Assembly (NCBI GenBank): GCA_965222445.1
Contig: CBDCTY010000002.1
Coordinates: forward strand, 868,001 to 932,000
Origin: GCA-958296115 sp965222445
GTDB taxonomy: Bacteria; Chloroflexota; Dehalococcoidia; Lucifugimonadales; CAJWER01
DNA: 64,000 bases
Direction: 5' to 3'
Made by a program: the position numbers and the translations under genes. This document shows positions 26,401-34,594 of this stretch, in pieces (the first letter of the stretch is position 1; each line of letters opens with the position of its first letter). The notes under the pieces are model-generated. The model did no database searches and had not been told where the DNA came from. It saw nothing but the letters and a program-made list of their open reading frames with translations.

Positions 26401-26665
26401 CCACCGGGACGTTGGATAGGATGGCCTTGCCCGACTTCTTGTTCTCGAGGTTGTTGTCCTTGATGAGGAAGACCACCATGGTGTCGTGCTTAACATAGGA
26501 TATGTCTTCTCCCGTACCGGAGGCCGCCCATTCGACTAAGGGCTTCTTGCCGTCCTTGAGATCGACGACAGCGGCCTGGACCGTGGTTGGCCCCGACGCC
26601 GCGAAGATGGCCACGAGCAATCCCAAGGCCGCCAATACGGTCAGGTACCTAACTGGATGATTCAC
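23489..26665 (-). CDS. Large secreted multidomain Ig-like surface protein
   Basis: A 1058-residue exported protein. The first about 30 residues form a Sec signal (YLTVLAALGLLVAIFAASG, cleavage likely after VQAA). Several Ig-like or bacterial-adhesin-type segments follow. They include ITNVSPEDGSFVRVLNPTVT (about 340), PTITSVSLDRDLTVKDDKVA and PTVTFDPAEKDTVKDQSPF, each ending in a DxAGN-type turn. The C-terminus holds two GWNLV modules (LRPGWNLVSIPGSLAP and LVAGWNLVPLRTQEV) with ZZYWIH/FWVYV-like ends. The protein is strongly acidic and low in cysteine, in keeping with a cell-surface or S-layer role. The start is GTG, with AAGGGGG 7 bases upstream. Function beyond surface display is not known. 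Confidence 0.78.
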   Translation of the reverse strand: MNHPVRYLTVLAALGLLVAIFAASGPTTVQAAVVDLKDGKKPLVEWAASGTGEDISYVKHDTMVVFLIKDNNLENKKSGKAILSNVPVGTRYINLASGAVGADRESAAATSTVVRTLDESAKGYAGWDGSEGTADSHTGDGAATPLVNDVLNTRISGNFPLSIEADGGIKLLDAITAATTLTVDFQFHLAQDVYEGHLLDRAPATDDDPAKDIDAPATSRRAKVTSTSDPQGEWVRIAEVAAVDDQTVSPTSNVFLGTVALDEGASSSGTDGWCTQARIDSDNAASTGARPCKDKIVGWADGGVWVQDGDTLTVTYYDDDNSTVLDTDTVTVDTVAPQITNVSPEDGSFVRVLNPTVTFDVIDSGSGIDIGIGLDNIELFINPTGSGFNNKAGGVSFQSIADGVRVIYAERDSWGSVFGVQTGNLGEFPIVIRARDRAGNEATVPSDPAKADTKYTLDVDNVRPTVRTANTGKDNTVVVVNFDEALDADSVDSDGSDFTVVGATVTAAARKEDDDDTKDVNEEEIVELTVTALEPDAKPLVSVVGDVADNAGNDVDIANKNASQVTASDGIPPTITSVSLDRDLTVKDDKVAISLGFNEKLATEGVKIIIAGPADHDEQSISSTRPTPTQANASVTIGTSGAHPTGMYGVSVQVTDLGNNSTDNLTEVKDEEPSLGDSTPDSSPNDKRLLTVDNGPIGDRNFDGKIDGDDVTVNDTRDSDSVVKLTVKSVDASARTITLSSSFGDEDSSADDLAVTYKYVPEASTFEVDHSKPTVTFDPAEKDTVKDQSPFIRIKFDEDEYPGDGYKAVTLDKAEITAPDGTVMDVKENFMAGTADNIEFIWAASDLALGDHTLTVSATDEAGNQLEDASAKFTIAKRTADIKLRPGWNLVSIPGSLAPDKRGTNDVFTSDAIDIVLTYDARKRNWYRATRQDDGTLRQPGSSLELTQVSSRTAYWIHSTGVVTQKVDLLGASAQEAPVSIDLVAGWNLVPLRTQEVGSDAVDADVYFTGLKWTRAYGYNNTTQVYEAILPGTIDDSEDLAEGKGFWVYVQEAGVLVP

Positions 26666-26841
26666 TGTCTACCCCCTTGTTGTATCCGCTTTTCGCTGGA
26701 TTCAGGTGCGTGATCGGCTCGTACACAAACTGAAACCCGAGAACCGGCGGTTCCCGGGAGCCCCCTGGGCTCGCTCTCGGCGCGGCGCGTGGACACGCCA
26801 TTGATGCCTCTCTATCTCGCTGAGTCTACAGGGCCGCTAAG

Positions 26842-26870
26842 GTTGTACACTAGGCGCTTCGGCTTGTCAA
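26842..26870 (-). promoter_or_regulatory. Promoter P1 of the surface protein gene
   Basis: On the minus strand TTGACA, a 17-bp spacer and TACAAC form a good sigma-70 promoter. It would give an untranslated leader of about 170 bases before the GTG at 26665. Confidence 0.6.
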
Positions 26871-26933
26871 GTAGATTTCGGCCTCGCTCCATACGTACAA
26901 TCGGGGCCCTCGGACTCGCTTGGGCTGGTCGTC

Positions 26934-26963
26934 ACTATATACCAGGTCTAAAGTTTGTGTCAA
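26934..26963 (-). promoter_or_regulatory. Promoter P2 of the surface protein gene
   Basis: A second minus-strand TTGACA, with an 18-bp spacer and TATAGT, lies about 90 bp upstream of P1. Together they would give strong constitutive expression. The rest of 26666-27156 contains no gene. It has one palindromic repeat (27095-27145, CCTGCCCCCGCC..GGCAGG) just before the rho stop. Confidence 0.55.
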
Positions 26964-27156
26964 TGGGAAGAGAGGCGTGATTCCGGCCCTCTGCAGGCAC
27001 GGTGCCGGGCGCGGGGCAGGGTCCCCGGAGGTTGTGCTGTGCGGGCTCCTCTGTCGTGGTGGGGTGCATAGCGTCTTCACCACCCCCATCCCCGTGGTTC
27101 CTGCCCCCGCCTTCGGGGGGGCAGGCTCTCCGCGGGAACGACGGTTGGGGTGCGGG

Positions 27157-28404
27157 TTAGCCCTCTTTGCCCAGGGTCGAGAGGAATGCGGCGTTGTCCT
27201 TGGTCTTGCGGAGCCTCTCGAGGACCTTCTCGGTGGCCTCGGCGGAACCCATGGAGTCGGAGGCTATGATGCTGACCATGCGGCGCAGGAGCCAGACCTG
27301 CCTGAGGGTTTCCTCGTCGAGGAGGAGCTCCTCTCGCCTGGTGCTGGAGCGCGGGATGTCGATGGCGGGGAAGACGCGGCGCTCGGCGAGCTTGCGGTCC
27401 AGGTGGACCTCCATGTTGCCGGTGCCCTTGAACTCCTCGTAGATGACGTCGTCCATGCGGCTGCCCGTCTCTACAAGGCAGGCGGCAATGATGGTGAGGC
27501 TTCCGGCATCCTCCGTGTTGCGGGCGGCGCCAAAGAAGCGCCTGGGCGGGTAGAGGGCGACGGGGTCGACGCCGCCGGATAGCGTCCGCCCGCTGGAGGG
27601 CATGACGACGTTGTAAGCCCTGGTGAGCCGGGTGAGGCTGTCGAGGAGTACGACGACGTGTTGCCCTGTCTCGACCATGCGCTTGGCCCTTTCGAGCACG
27701 AGCTCGGCGACTTGACAGTGGTTCTCGACCGGCTCGTCGAAGGTGGAGCTGTAGACCTCGCCCTGGATCGAGCGGGTCATGTCGGTGACCTCCTCCGGGC
27801 GCTCGCCGATGAGTGCGGCGAGGATCTGCACGTCGGGCTCGTTGGCGGAGATGCCGTTGGCGATCTGCTTGAGGATGATGGTCTTGCCGGCCTTGGGGGG
27901 CGATACGATCATCCCTCTCTGGCCCCGCCCGATGGGGGAGACCAGGTCGATGAGCCTGGTGGAGAGCTCGGTGCGAGCGGTCTCGAGCGGCATCCTCTCG
28001 GTGGGGAATATGGCCGTGAGGTTCTCGAAGTGCGGGCGTTCGCGCGCCTTGTCGGGCTCGATGCCGTTTATCTCCTCGACGCGTACGAGGCTGAGATACC
28101 TCTCGCCTTCTTTGGGCAGGCGCACCTGGCCGGACACTTCGTCGCCTGGGCGCAGGCCGAACCTGCGGATCTGGGACTGAGAGACGTAGACGTCGTTGGT
28201 CTTGGAGCGGTGTCCGTTGGAACTCTTGAGGAAGCCGTAGCCTTCGTTCGTCTTGGCCAGGATGCCCGTGGCGACGGCGTTGCCGTTCTGCTCCGCTACC
28301 TGGGTGCTACGGTCGTCGTCGACCTGCCGGGACCGGCGCCGCCGGTACGATGTTGATTCTGGCAGTGTTCTTCTCCTTAGGATTGGTGGCTGGAAGTGCC
28401 CCAC
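27157..28404 (-). CDS. rho: Transcription termination factor Rho
   Basis: An RNA-dependent ATPase hexamer that terminates transcription. The RNA-binding cold-shock-like domain is at about 45-110 (GILAKTNEGYGFLKSS and VSQSQIRRFGLRPGDEVSG). The ATPase core has Walker A SPPKAGKT, Walker B VVVLLDSLTRLTRAYN, the Q-loop SGRTLSGGVDP and the R-loop FKGTGNMEVHL. The usual N-terminal helical domain is missing or very short. The start is uncertain: the frame opens at a GTG (28404), but AAGGAG lies 7 bases before a CTG at 28363-28365, which would give LPESTSYRRRRSRQ. Confidence 0.92.
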   Translation of the reverse strand: MGHFQPPILRRRTLPESTSYRRRRSRQVDDDRSTQVAEQNGNAVATGILAKTNEGYGFLKSSNGHRSKTNDVYVSQSQIRRFGLRPGDEVSGQVRLPKEGERYLSLVRVEEINGIEPDKARERPHFENLTAIFPTERMPLETARTELSTRLIDLVSPIGRGQRGMIVSPPKAGKTIILKQIANGISANEPDVQILAALIGERPEEVTDMTRSIQGEVYSSTFDEPVENHCQVAELVLERAKRMVETGQHVVVLLDSLTRLTRAYNVVMPSSGRTLSGGVDPVALYPPRRFFGAARNTEDAGSLTIIAACLVETGSRMDDVIYEEFKGTGNMEVHLDRKLAERRVFPAIDIPRSSTRREELLLDEETLRQVWLLRRMVSIIASDSMGSAEATEKVLERLRKTKDNAAFLSTLGKEG

Positions 28405-28765
28405 GGCGGGCCCTGAGTCTGCAACTCAGGCGTCCGCGGTAGTCCCAACTGGTCATTTCCCCTGCGGCTATGTCAGGCCTCCACACCGTTCCGAGTCGGC
28501 GCTGCCGCGCCAGCTACGCTAGCTCCTTCAAGCGACTCGGGGCAGACTCCTGGCTTGCACGGGTCTACGGGCGGTGGTTGGGAACGCTTTGCCCGGCCAT
28601 GCCGGACAACTGCGAATGTTCAGAGGGGTGTTGGAGAAGGAGGGTCGACTACGTCATCTAAGAGGATAGCACAGCGCCGTGGGGGTAGTCCATGCCTTTG
28701 GACCCAAACAACGGACAAGAAAATCCTGAAATCCATCTCCATATGGTTGAGAACTGCCCTTCGAT

Positions 28766-28805
28766 CCTTCGACAAGCTCAGGAGAGCCAGGCTCAGGGCG
28801 AACGG
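28766..28805. repeat. Dispersed REP-like sequence
   Basis: CCTTCGACAAGCTCAGG, a short spacer, then GGCTCAGGGCGAACGG, lying 12 bp before the pyrG stop codon. The rest of the 413-bp gap between pyrG and rho (28405-28817) contains no gene and likely carries the rho promoter and leader. Confidence 0.75.
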
Positions 28806-28817
28806 ATTCTTCCTGAG

Positions 28818-30458
28818 TCACCGCTCTTCGAAAGGCATGGCGTGCTGGCCGCCCTCCCTGAGGGTCCCTGCGGCGGCCCGGACGAACTCTCGGAAGAGGG
28901 GGTGAGGCCTGTCGGGCCTGGAGCGGAACTCGGGGTGGAACTGGACGCCGACCATGAAGGACGGGCCGCAGTACTCCATGATCTCGACAAGCCTGCCGTC
29001 GGGAGAGAGGCCCGTGGGCCACATGCCGATCTCCTCGAAGCCCTCCCTGTAGGTGTTGTTGACCTCATACCTGTGGCGGTGCCGCTCGTGGATTACGCCG
29101 TCGGTCCCGTAGGCGCGGGCGGCCATCGAGTCGGGCACCAGCCGGCACGGGTAAGCGCCTAACCGCATAGTACCGCCCTTGTCCGTGACGCTCCGCTGGT
29201 CGGGCATCAGGTCGATCACCGGGTGGGCCGTGCGGGGATCAAATTCGGTGGAGTTGGCGTCGGAGAGGCCCATGAGGGTGCGCGCGGCCTCGATCACCAT
29301 CACCTGCATTCCGAGGCAGAGGCCAAGGTAGGGGACCCGGTTGCGTCGGGCGTACTCGACGGTCTGTATCATGCCCTGGACGCCGCGCTCCCCAAAGCCG
29401 CCCGGAACGACAATGCCGCTTGCGTCGTCGAGGTACTCGCCGGGGCCGCACCGCTCGATCTCCTCGGCGGGCACCCATCGGAGGTCGACGCCGCAGCCGT
29501 GGACGAGACCGGCATGGGTCAGGGCCTCGCGCACGGAGAGGTATGAGTCGGGCAGCTCGACGTACTTGCCTACGACGGCTATGGTGAGCACGTCGTCGAG
29601 CCCATGCATTCTGTCGACCATGACGCTCCAGCCGCCGAGGTCCCCTGGGGCGATCGGAAGGCGGAGGCTCTCGATCATCAGTCCTCCGAGCCCTTCCTCC
29701 TCCAGGATGAGAGGGACCTGGTACACACTGTCGACGGTCGGAAGAGCGATTACGCCCTGCCTGAGCACGTCGCAGTGGATGGCTATCTTGTCCTTGATGT
29801 CGTCTTCGACGGGGTAGTCGCTCCTGCAGACGATGGCGTCGGGCTGGATGCCGATGCTGCGCAGCTCCCTGACGCTGTGCTGGGTGGGCTTGGTCTTGAG
29901 CTCCCCGGTCGCGCCAATATAAGGAAGATAGGTCACGTGGATGTAGAAGACGTTGTCGCGCCCGACCTCGTTCCGCATCTGCCGGATGGCCTCGAGGAAG
30001 GGAAGTCCCTCGATATCGCCTACGGTGCCGCCCACCTCGGTGACTATCACGTCGGCCCCGCTCTCCTCGGCCAGCCGGAGGATGCGGTGCTTGATGGCGT
30101 CGGTGACGTGCGGCACGGCCTGGATTGTCCCGCCGAGGAACTCGCCCTTGCGCTCTCGGGATATGACGTCGCTGTATATCTGGCCGGCGGTCACGTTCGA
30201 CAGCTCGGTCAGATCGACGTCTATGAACCGCTCGTAGTGGCCGAGGTCGAGGTCGGTCTCGCAGCCGTCGGTGGTGACGAAGACCTCGCCGTGCTGGTAT
30301 GGGGACATGGTGCCGGGGTCGACGTTCAGGTACGGGTCGAGCTTGAGTACGGAGACGGAGAGACCGCGGCTCTTGAGGATGCGCCCCAAGGACGCAACGG
30401 CTATCCCCTTGCCCACGGAGCTCACGACGCCGCCCGTCACGAATACGAAGGCTGTCAT
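28818..30458 (-). CDS. pyrG: CTP synthase
   Basis: A 546-residue enzyme that aminates UTP to CTP using glutamine. The N-terminal synthetase domain opens FVFVTGGVVSSVGKGIAVAS (P-loop-like). The substrate-binding region is YIHVTYLPYIGATGELKTKP and QHSVRELRSIGIQPDAIVCR. The C-terminal glutaminase domain has the nucleophile elbow YLGLCLGMQVMVIEAAR and the catalytic HPE in VQFHPEFRSRP. Length and architecture are standard. It lies upstream of rho and downstream of the ABC exporter on the same strand, with about 340 bp between. Confidence 0.96.
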   Translation of the reverse strand: MTAFVFVTGGVVSSVGKGIAVASLGRILKSRGLSVSVLKLDPYLNVDPGTMSPYQHGEVFVTTDGCETDLDLGHYERFIDVDLTELSNVTAGQIYSDVISRERKGEFLGGTIQAVPHVTDAIKHRILRLAEESGADVIVTEVGGTVGDIEGLPFLEAIRQMRNEVGRDNVFYIHVTYLPYIGATGELKTKPTQHSVRELRSIGIQPDAIVCRSDYPVEDDIKDKIAIHCDVLRQGVIALPTVDSVYQVPLILEEEGLGGLMIESLRLPIAPGDLGGWSVMVDRMHGLDDVLTIAVVGKYVELPDSYLSVREALTHAGLVHGCGVDLRWVPAEEIERCGPGEYLDDASGIVVPGGFGERGVQGMIQTVEYARRNRVPYLGLCLGMQVMVIEAARTLMGLSDANSTEFDPRTAHPVIDLMPDQRSVTDKGGTMRLGAYPCRLVPDSMAARAYGTDGVIHERHRHRYEVNNTYREGFEEIGMWPTGLSPDGRLVEIMEYCGPSFMVGVQFHPEFRSRPDRPHPLFREFVRAAAGTLREGGQHAMPFEER

Positions 30459-30736
30459 GGCGCGATTTGGCCTTGGGCCCGAGTCGAAAGAGTCGTGGAT
30501 GCGGCGGGGATGGTCAGCGGAGGCTTCTGAAGACTGTTCGAGAAGGGTATGGCGGGAGGGTCGGCAATGCTGCGGGGCTCCATCTAGCGGGCCGCCCCGA
30601 CGCAGGCAATGCCGGGTCCGTGTGCGAGCATATGGCCGTCCCTCGGTGGCTGGGCAGAGTATAGGGTCGTGCCCGCTGGGGTGTCAACACGAGATTCGGA
30701 CTTCCGTCGACAGGGCCTGCCTTGGCGGAGGCCTGC

Positions 30737-30776
30737 CCATTCGGCAAGCTCAGGAGAGCCAGGCTCAGGGCGAACG
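30737..30776. repeat. Dispersed REP-like sequence
   Basis: CATTCGGCAAGCTCAGG followed by GGCTCAGGGCGAACG, a copy of the family seen at 28766. The gap 30459-30798 upstream of pyrG holds nothing else recognisable. Confidence 0.7.
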
Positions 30777-30798
30777 TGCCTGGCCTCGCAGCCTGAGC

Positions 30799-32568
30799 CT
30801 AGGTGTCGAGGCCAAGGTCGCCCGCCCAGAGGCGCTGCATCTCGTCGGAGGTCTCCAGAAGGTCCTTCAGGGACCCCTCGGCCTCGATGGCGCCGTCCTT
30901 CAGAACGATTATGTGGTCGGCGACTCGGTAGGCGGCGCGGCGGTGAGACACGACGAGGCTGGTTGTCCCGGTGAGCTCTGAGACTCCCCGCCACAACCTC
31001 CGCTCGGTGTCCACATCCAGGGCGCTGGACACATCATCGATTACCAGCAGCTCGGGACCCCTGACGAACATGCGGGCGGCGGCCGACCGCTGCACCTGGC
31101 CGCCGGAGAGCCGTACGCCGCGGGGGCCGACGACGGTATCGAGGCCGTCGTCCAGCTCCTCCACGTCGCGCTCCATGGCGGCGGTCCTGATGGCACCCGG
31201 CAGGTCGACCATCAATTCGGGCAGGCCCAGCAGTATGTTGGAGCGCAGCTCCTCGCTGAACAGCCGGGGCACCTGGGAGACGTAGGCGCAGCGAGGCGGG
31301 ACGAGGAACTCGCCGGGTTCGTCGACGACGGCGCCGTTCCACCTGATCTCGCCAGCCTGCATCGGGAGCGAGCCTATGATCGCCCGCAACAATGTGGACT
31401 TGCCCGATCCGATACGCCCGGTGACGACGGTGAAGCCGCCGCGACGCAGGCTCAGGTCCACTCCGCGAACGCCGCGCCCGGAGCCGGGGTGCTCATACGT
31501 CAGTCCATCGGCCTCCAGGGAGTCGAGGCGATCAGCGTCCGTCTTGGGCTCGAAAGTCACTTCCGGCATCCGCCCGAACAGGTAGCTCCGGCGCCTCCGC
31601 ACGAGCTCGACCGGCTCGGCGTCCGGCATGAGGCCCCGGAGCCGGTCCAGGGACACCCCGACCTGCCGGTAGCGCATCAGCGTCCTGCCCACCTCGGCGG
31701 CCATCCACTGGGTCCACCCCAGGTAGAAGACGAAGAGGGACAGGTCGCCGACCGAGAAGCTCTCGGTGCCGAGGGAGCGGGCAGCGGCGATCAGGACAAA
31801 GCCGGTGCCGATGTTCTGGATGTTGGAGAAGACGGCATTGAGGCTTTCGCTGAGCAGGACGTCCCTGAGGGTCGTGCGCTTGCGCTCGGCATTGAGCTCG
31901 TCGAAGCGGTCCAGCACCCGGTCCTCGGCGTTGGCCACCTTGATCGCCTCGGCCGCGCCGAACATCTCTCCTATGAAGCCGGTCACGTCCCCGGCCGCCT
32001 CCCTGCTCTCCTTCCGGTACTGCTGTATCCGCTGCCGCGCCAAGTTGACGACGAATACGACTACAAATATGGGGACGAAGACGCCGAAGGTCATAACGGC
32101 ATCTATGCGCGCCATGATGTAGAGCGCCGTCGGCAGGAAGAACATGTGCGCCACGAAGAACTTGAACTGCGATATGTACTCGGCAACGTGGTCGGCGTCG
32201 TCCCGGAAGCGGCTGACGGCCTCGCCCGTAGAGCTCGGCAGCGAGCGGTGCCCTGGCAGGTCCATCAGGTAGGAGAAGGCGTTGCGCTGCAGCATCGCGG
32301 CAACGTTGAAGTAGCTGTAGTCATGGAGCACCACACCGCCAAGGAACAAGGCGAATGTAAACGCTCCGATGGCGACCAGGATCGCGCAAAGCTCCCATAT
32401 GCCGAAGGTGACGCTCGCCTCGCCAGTGAGCTGGTCGAATATCTCGCGCTGGATGAGGCCTACGGCGTTCTCCAGCACGACCATCCAGAATATGACGGCG
32501 AGGAGCTCGGCGAGCAGGGGCCACTTCAGGGCCCAGGCTATGCGTAGCAGGGTGCGCCAGGCGCTCAT
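30799..32568 (-). CDS. ABC exporter half-transporter, degenerate-site subunit
   Basis: A 589-residue fused membrane (residues 1-330, six hydrophobic segments) and ATPase half-transporter. Walker A is GRIGSGKST and the signature LSGGQVQR. Walker B reads LLVIDDVSSALD, with Asp in place of the catalytic Glu. It starts with an ATG overlapping the stop of the upstream half-transporter by 4 bp, so the two are translationally coupled. Heterodimeric exporters typically have one degenerate ATP site exactly like this, so the pair should act together on lipids, drugs or peptides. Confidence 0.87.
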   Translation of the reverse strand: MSAWRTLLRIAWALKWPLLAELLAVIFWMVVLENAVGLIQREIFDQLTGEASVTFGIWELCAILVAIGAFTFALFLGGVVLHDYSYFNVAAMLQRNAFSYLMDLPGHRSLPSSTGEAVSRFRDDADHVAEYISQFKFFVAHMFFLPTALYIMARIDAVMTFGVFVPIFVVVFVVNLARQRIQQYRKESREAAGDVTGFIGEMFGAAEAIKVANAEDRVLDRFDELNAERKRTTLRDVLLSESLNAVFSNIQNIGTGFVLIAAARSLGTESFSVGDLSLFVFYLGWTQWMAAEVGRTLMRYRQVGVSLDRLRGLMPDAEPVELVRRRRSYLFGRMPEVTFEPKTDADRLDSLEADGLTYEHPGSGRGVRGVDLSLRRGGFTVVTGRIGSGKSTLLRAIIGSLPMQAGEIRWNGAVVDEPGEFLVPPRCAYVSQVPRLFSEELRSNILLGLPELMVDLPGAIRTAAMERDVEELDDGLDTVVGPRGVRLSGGQVQRSAAARMFVRGPELLVIDDVSSALDVDTERRLWRGVSELTGTTSLVVSHRRAAYRVADHIIVLKDGAIEAEGSLKDLLETSDEMQRLWAGDLGLDT

Positions 32569-34334
32569 GCCAGCATCTCCCCGGAGTCGGCCTCCAGCAT
32601 CTGCCGGAACCTGGAGCCCGGTGCCGCTGCCAGACGCTCCCGCTCCCCATGCTCGACGACGCGTCCCTGCTCCAGCACCATCACCTCGTCGCAGCGGTCG
32701 AGGGTCGACAGCCGGTGGGCAATGACGATCACGGTGCGGCCCTCGACGAGCCTGTCGACGGCGCGCTCGATCAGCCGCTCGGTGCCGGGATCGATCCTCG
32801 ACGACGCCTCGTCGAGGACGACCACGCGCGGGTCGCGGAGGAATACCCGGGCGAACGCCAGGAGCTGGGCCTCGCCCGCGGACATGCCCGCGCCCTCGGA
32901 TCGCAGCACCGTGTCGAGGCCGTACGGAAGGTCCGCGTACCAGCCGCCCAGACCGAGCCCCTTCACGACTTCGATCATACGGTCGTCGGGGATGGTGTGG
33001 TCGAGCAGGGTCAGGTTGTCCCGCACCGTGCCCTCGAACAGGCGCACGTCCTGGGTGACGACGCCGACCTGCTCGCGGAGCTGCGAGACGCGCGCGTCCC
33101 TGACGTCCTGCCCGCCCAGGAGCACGCGGCCCCGGTCCGTGTCGTAGAGGCGGAACAGGAGCCTGGTAATGGTCGTCTTGCCGCTGCCGGTGCGTCCGAC
33201 CAGTCCGAGCGCGCGGCCAGGCGCAAGCTCGAATGAGATGTCGTGCAGCACTGGTTCGCCGGAGCCGTAGGAGAAGGAGACGCCCTCGAATCGTACGGGC
33301 AGAGCGCCATCAGGGAACCGTACGCCGGGCCCGTCTAGGACGCGCGGCCTGGTCTCCAGCAGGTCCAGTATGCGTATCAGGCTGGCCGTCGCCCGTTGCA
33401 GGTTGTTGAGCTGCTGGGTGAAGCGCTCCATGGGTTCCAGCAGCATCCTCGTGTAGTGGACGATCAGGTACACGGTGCCTATGGTGACGAGGTCGTTCAG
33501 AAAGAGCCACGCGCCCACGCCGAGGGCGACGGCGTTCCCGACGGCGAACGAGAACCATGTCGTGTTGAGGACCAGGCTAATCATCAGCGAGGCGACGAGG
33601 TTCTTGCGGAACCAGTCCCTGATCCTGCTGTGGAAGCCGAGCATCACGTAGGGACCAGCCGCACTGGTGCGGATATCCTCCCTTCCGGCGAGCCGCTCCT
33701 CGATGAAGCCAAAGGTCTGGGCGCTCGCCTCCCTTACCGCCCGGAAGCGGTCCACGGTGAGGTTGCGCAGGCTGTATAAGGCGACCAGCACCAGCAGGGC
33801 GAAGACAGTCAGGACCAGCCCAGCCCGCCACTCCTCGCGGAAGAGGAGTACGAGGATGCCGGCGAGGAGGATCGTGCTGCCCAGTATGTGTATGACGAAC
33901 GTGGAGAAGAAGCCGCCGAGCTCCTCGGCGTCGCCGTCTATGCGCTCGATCATCTCCCCGGGCGTGCGCCTGTTGTGGAAGGACATATCGAGCTTCATGC
34001 AGTGACGTGCGAGGTCGCCTCGGAGTGCGTTGGTAGCCGTCCAGCCCACGCGGCCGCTGGTGTAGGTGGTGACTACGTTGACGGCCTGCTGAACGAGAGC
34101 GACGGCCGTGAACAGCACAGCGATCCATACGAGTTGGACGACGGGGCTGCCCCCCAGCGCCTCGTCGATGAAGTAGCGCAGGATCTGGGGGCCGACGAGC
34201 TGCAGTCCGATGTTACCCAGGAGCAGGACGGCGACGGCCGCCGCGAGAGCCTTCTGGGGCCGCAGGTATGTCCAGAGCAGGCTCGCGTACTTCCTGAACG
34301 GAACTCGCGTCCTAGGCGGGGATGTAGTGTGCAT
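32565..34334 (-). CDS. ABC exporter half-transporter, consensus-site subunit
   Basis: A 589-residue half-transporter. Walker A is GRTGSGKTT and Walker B VVVLDEASSRID, with the catalytic Glu intact. The signature is non-canonical (GMSAGEAQLLAFAR). Combined with the LSGGQ of its partner, this makes one working and one weakened site, the pattern of TM287/288-type heterodimers. The ATG at 34334 (MHTTSPPRTR) is chosen because longer upstream frames run into the duplicated intergenic segment. It is divergent from soxR, which makes it a possible member of its regulon. Confidence 0.86.
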   Translation of the reverse strand: MHTTSPPRTRVPFRKYASLLWTYLRPQKALAAAVAVLLLGNIGLQLVGPQILRYFIDEALGGSPVVQLVWIAVLFTAVALVQQAVNVVTTYTSGRVGWTATNALRGDLARHCMKLDMSFHNRRTPGEMIERIDGDAEELGGFFSTFVIHILGSTILLAGILVLLFREEWRAGLVLTVFALLVLVALYSLRNLTVDRFRAVREASAQTFGFIEERLAGREDIRTSAAGPYVMLGFHSRIRDWFRKNLVASLMISLVLNTTWFSFAVGNAVALGVGAWLFLNDLVTIGTVYLIVHYTRMLLEPMERFTQQLNNLQRATASLIRILDLLETRPRVLDGPGVRFPDGALPVRFEGVSFSYGSGEPVLHDISFELAPGRALGLVGRTGSGKTTITRLLFRLYDTDRGRVLLGGQDVRDARVSQLREQVGVVTQDVRLFEGTVRDNLTLLDHTIPDDRMIEVVKGLGLGGWYADLPYGLDTVLRSEGAGMSAGEAQLLAFARVFLRDPRVVVLDEASSRIDPGTERLIERAVDRLVEGRTVIVIAHRLSTLDRCDEVMVLEQGRVVEHGERERLAAAPGSRFRQMLEADSGEMLA

Positions 34335-34336
34335 AT

Positions 34337-34490
34337 GCGTCAGAGCGGCAACCTGAAAAAGGGTTAAGTTACAAGGATAGACACGGGGCGGGCTGCCGCC
34401 TACCATTCCGACGGACACCGGCCCACGTGTCCAGGTCCGATCCCGGAGGATGAGGTGCGGTTCGATGGGTCACGCTACGACGTACGACAT
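34337..34490. repeat. Direct repeat, left copy, with vestigial gene start
   Basis: About 150 bp similar to 35203-35360, including 40 nearly identical bases (CAAGGATAGACACGGGGCGG onward). Its right part, GGAGGATGAGGTGCGGTTCGA, mirrors the ribosome binding site and first codons of the FAH-family gene (CGGAGGATTGAGATGCGGTTC), but without a usable frame. soxR lies between the two copies. Confidence 0.7.
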
Positions 34491-34553
34491 CGCGGACGCC
34501 TGCGTGGGCTGTCCTTGAATTGAGTCTCAGGGGCCTCATGGAAATACCCTACA

Positions 34554-34573
34554 ACTTTAAGTACACTTGAAGT
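34554..34573 (+). promoter_or_regulatory. SoxR-type operator
   Basis: The imperfect 20-bp palindrome ACTTTAAGTACACTTGAAGT is 21 bp upstream of the soxR ATG. It resembles the SoxR/MerR dyad with inner AAGT/ACTT arms. Mismatches occur at four positions. Confidence 0.5.
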
Positions 34574-34594
34574 CAACTCCTGTTGAGGAGGGTG

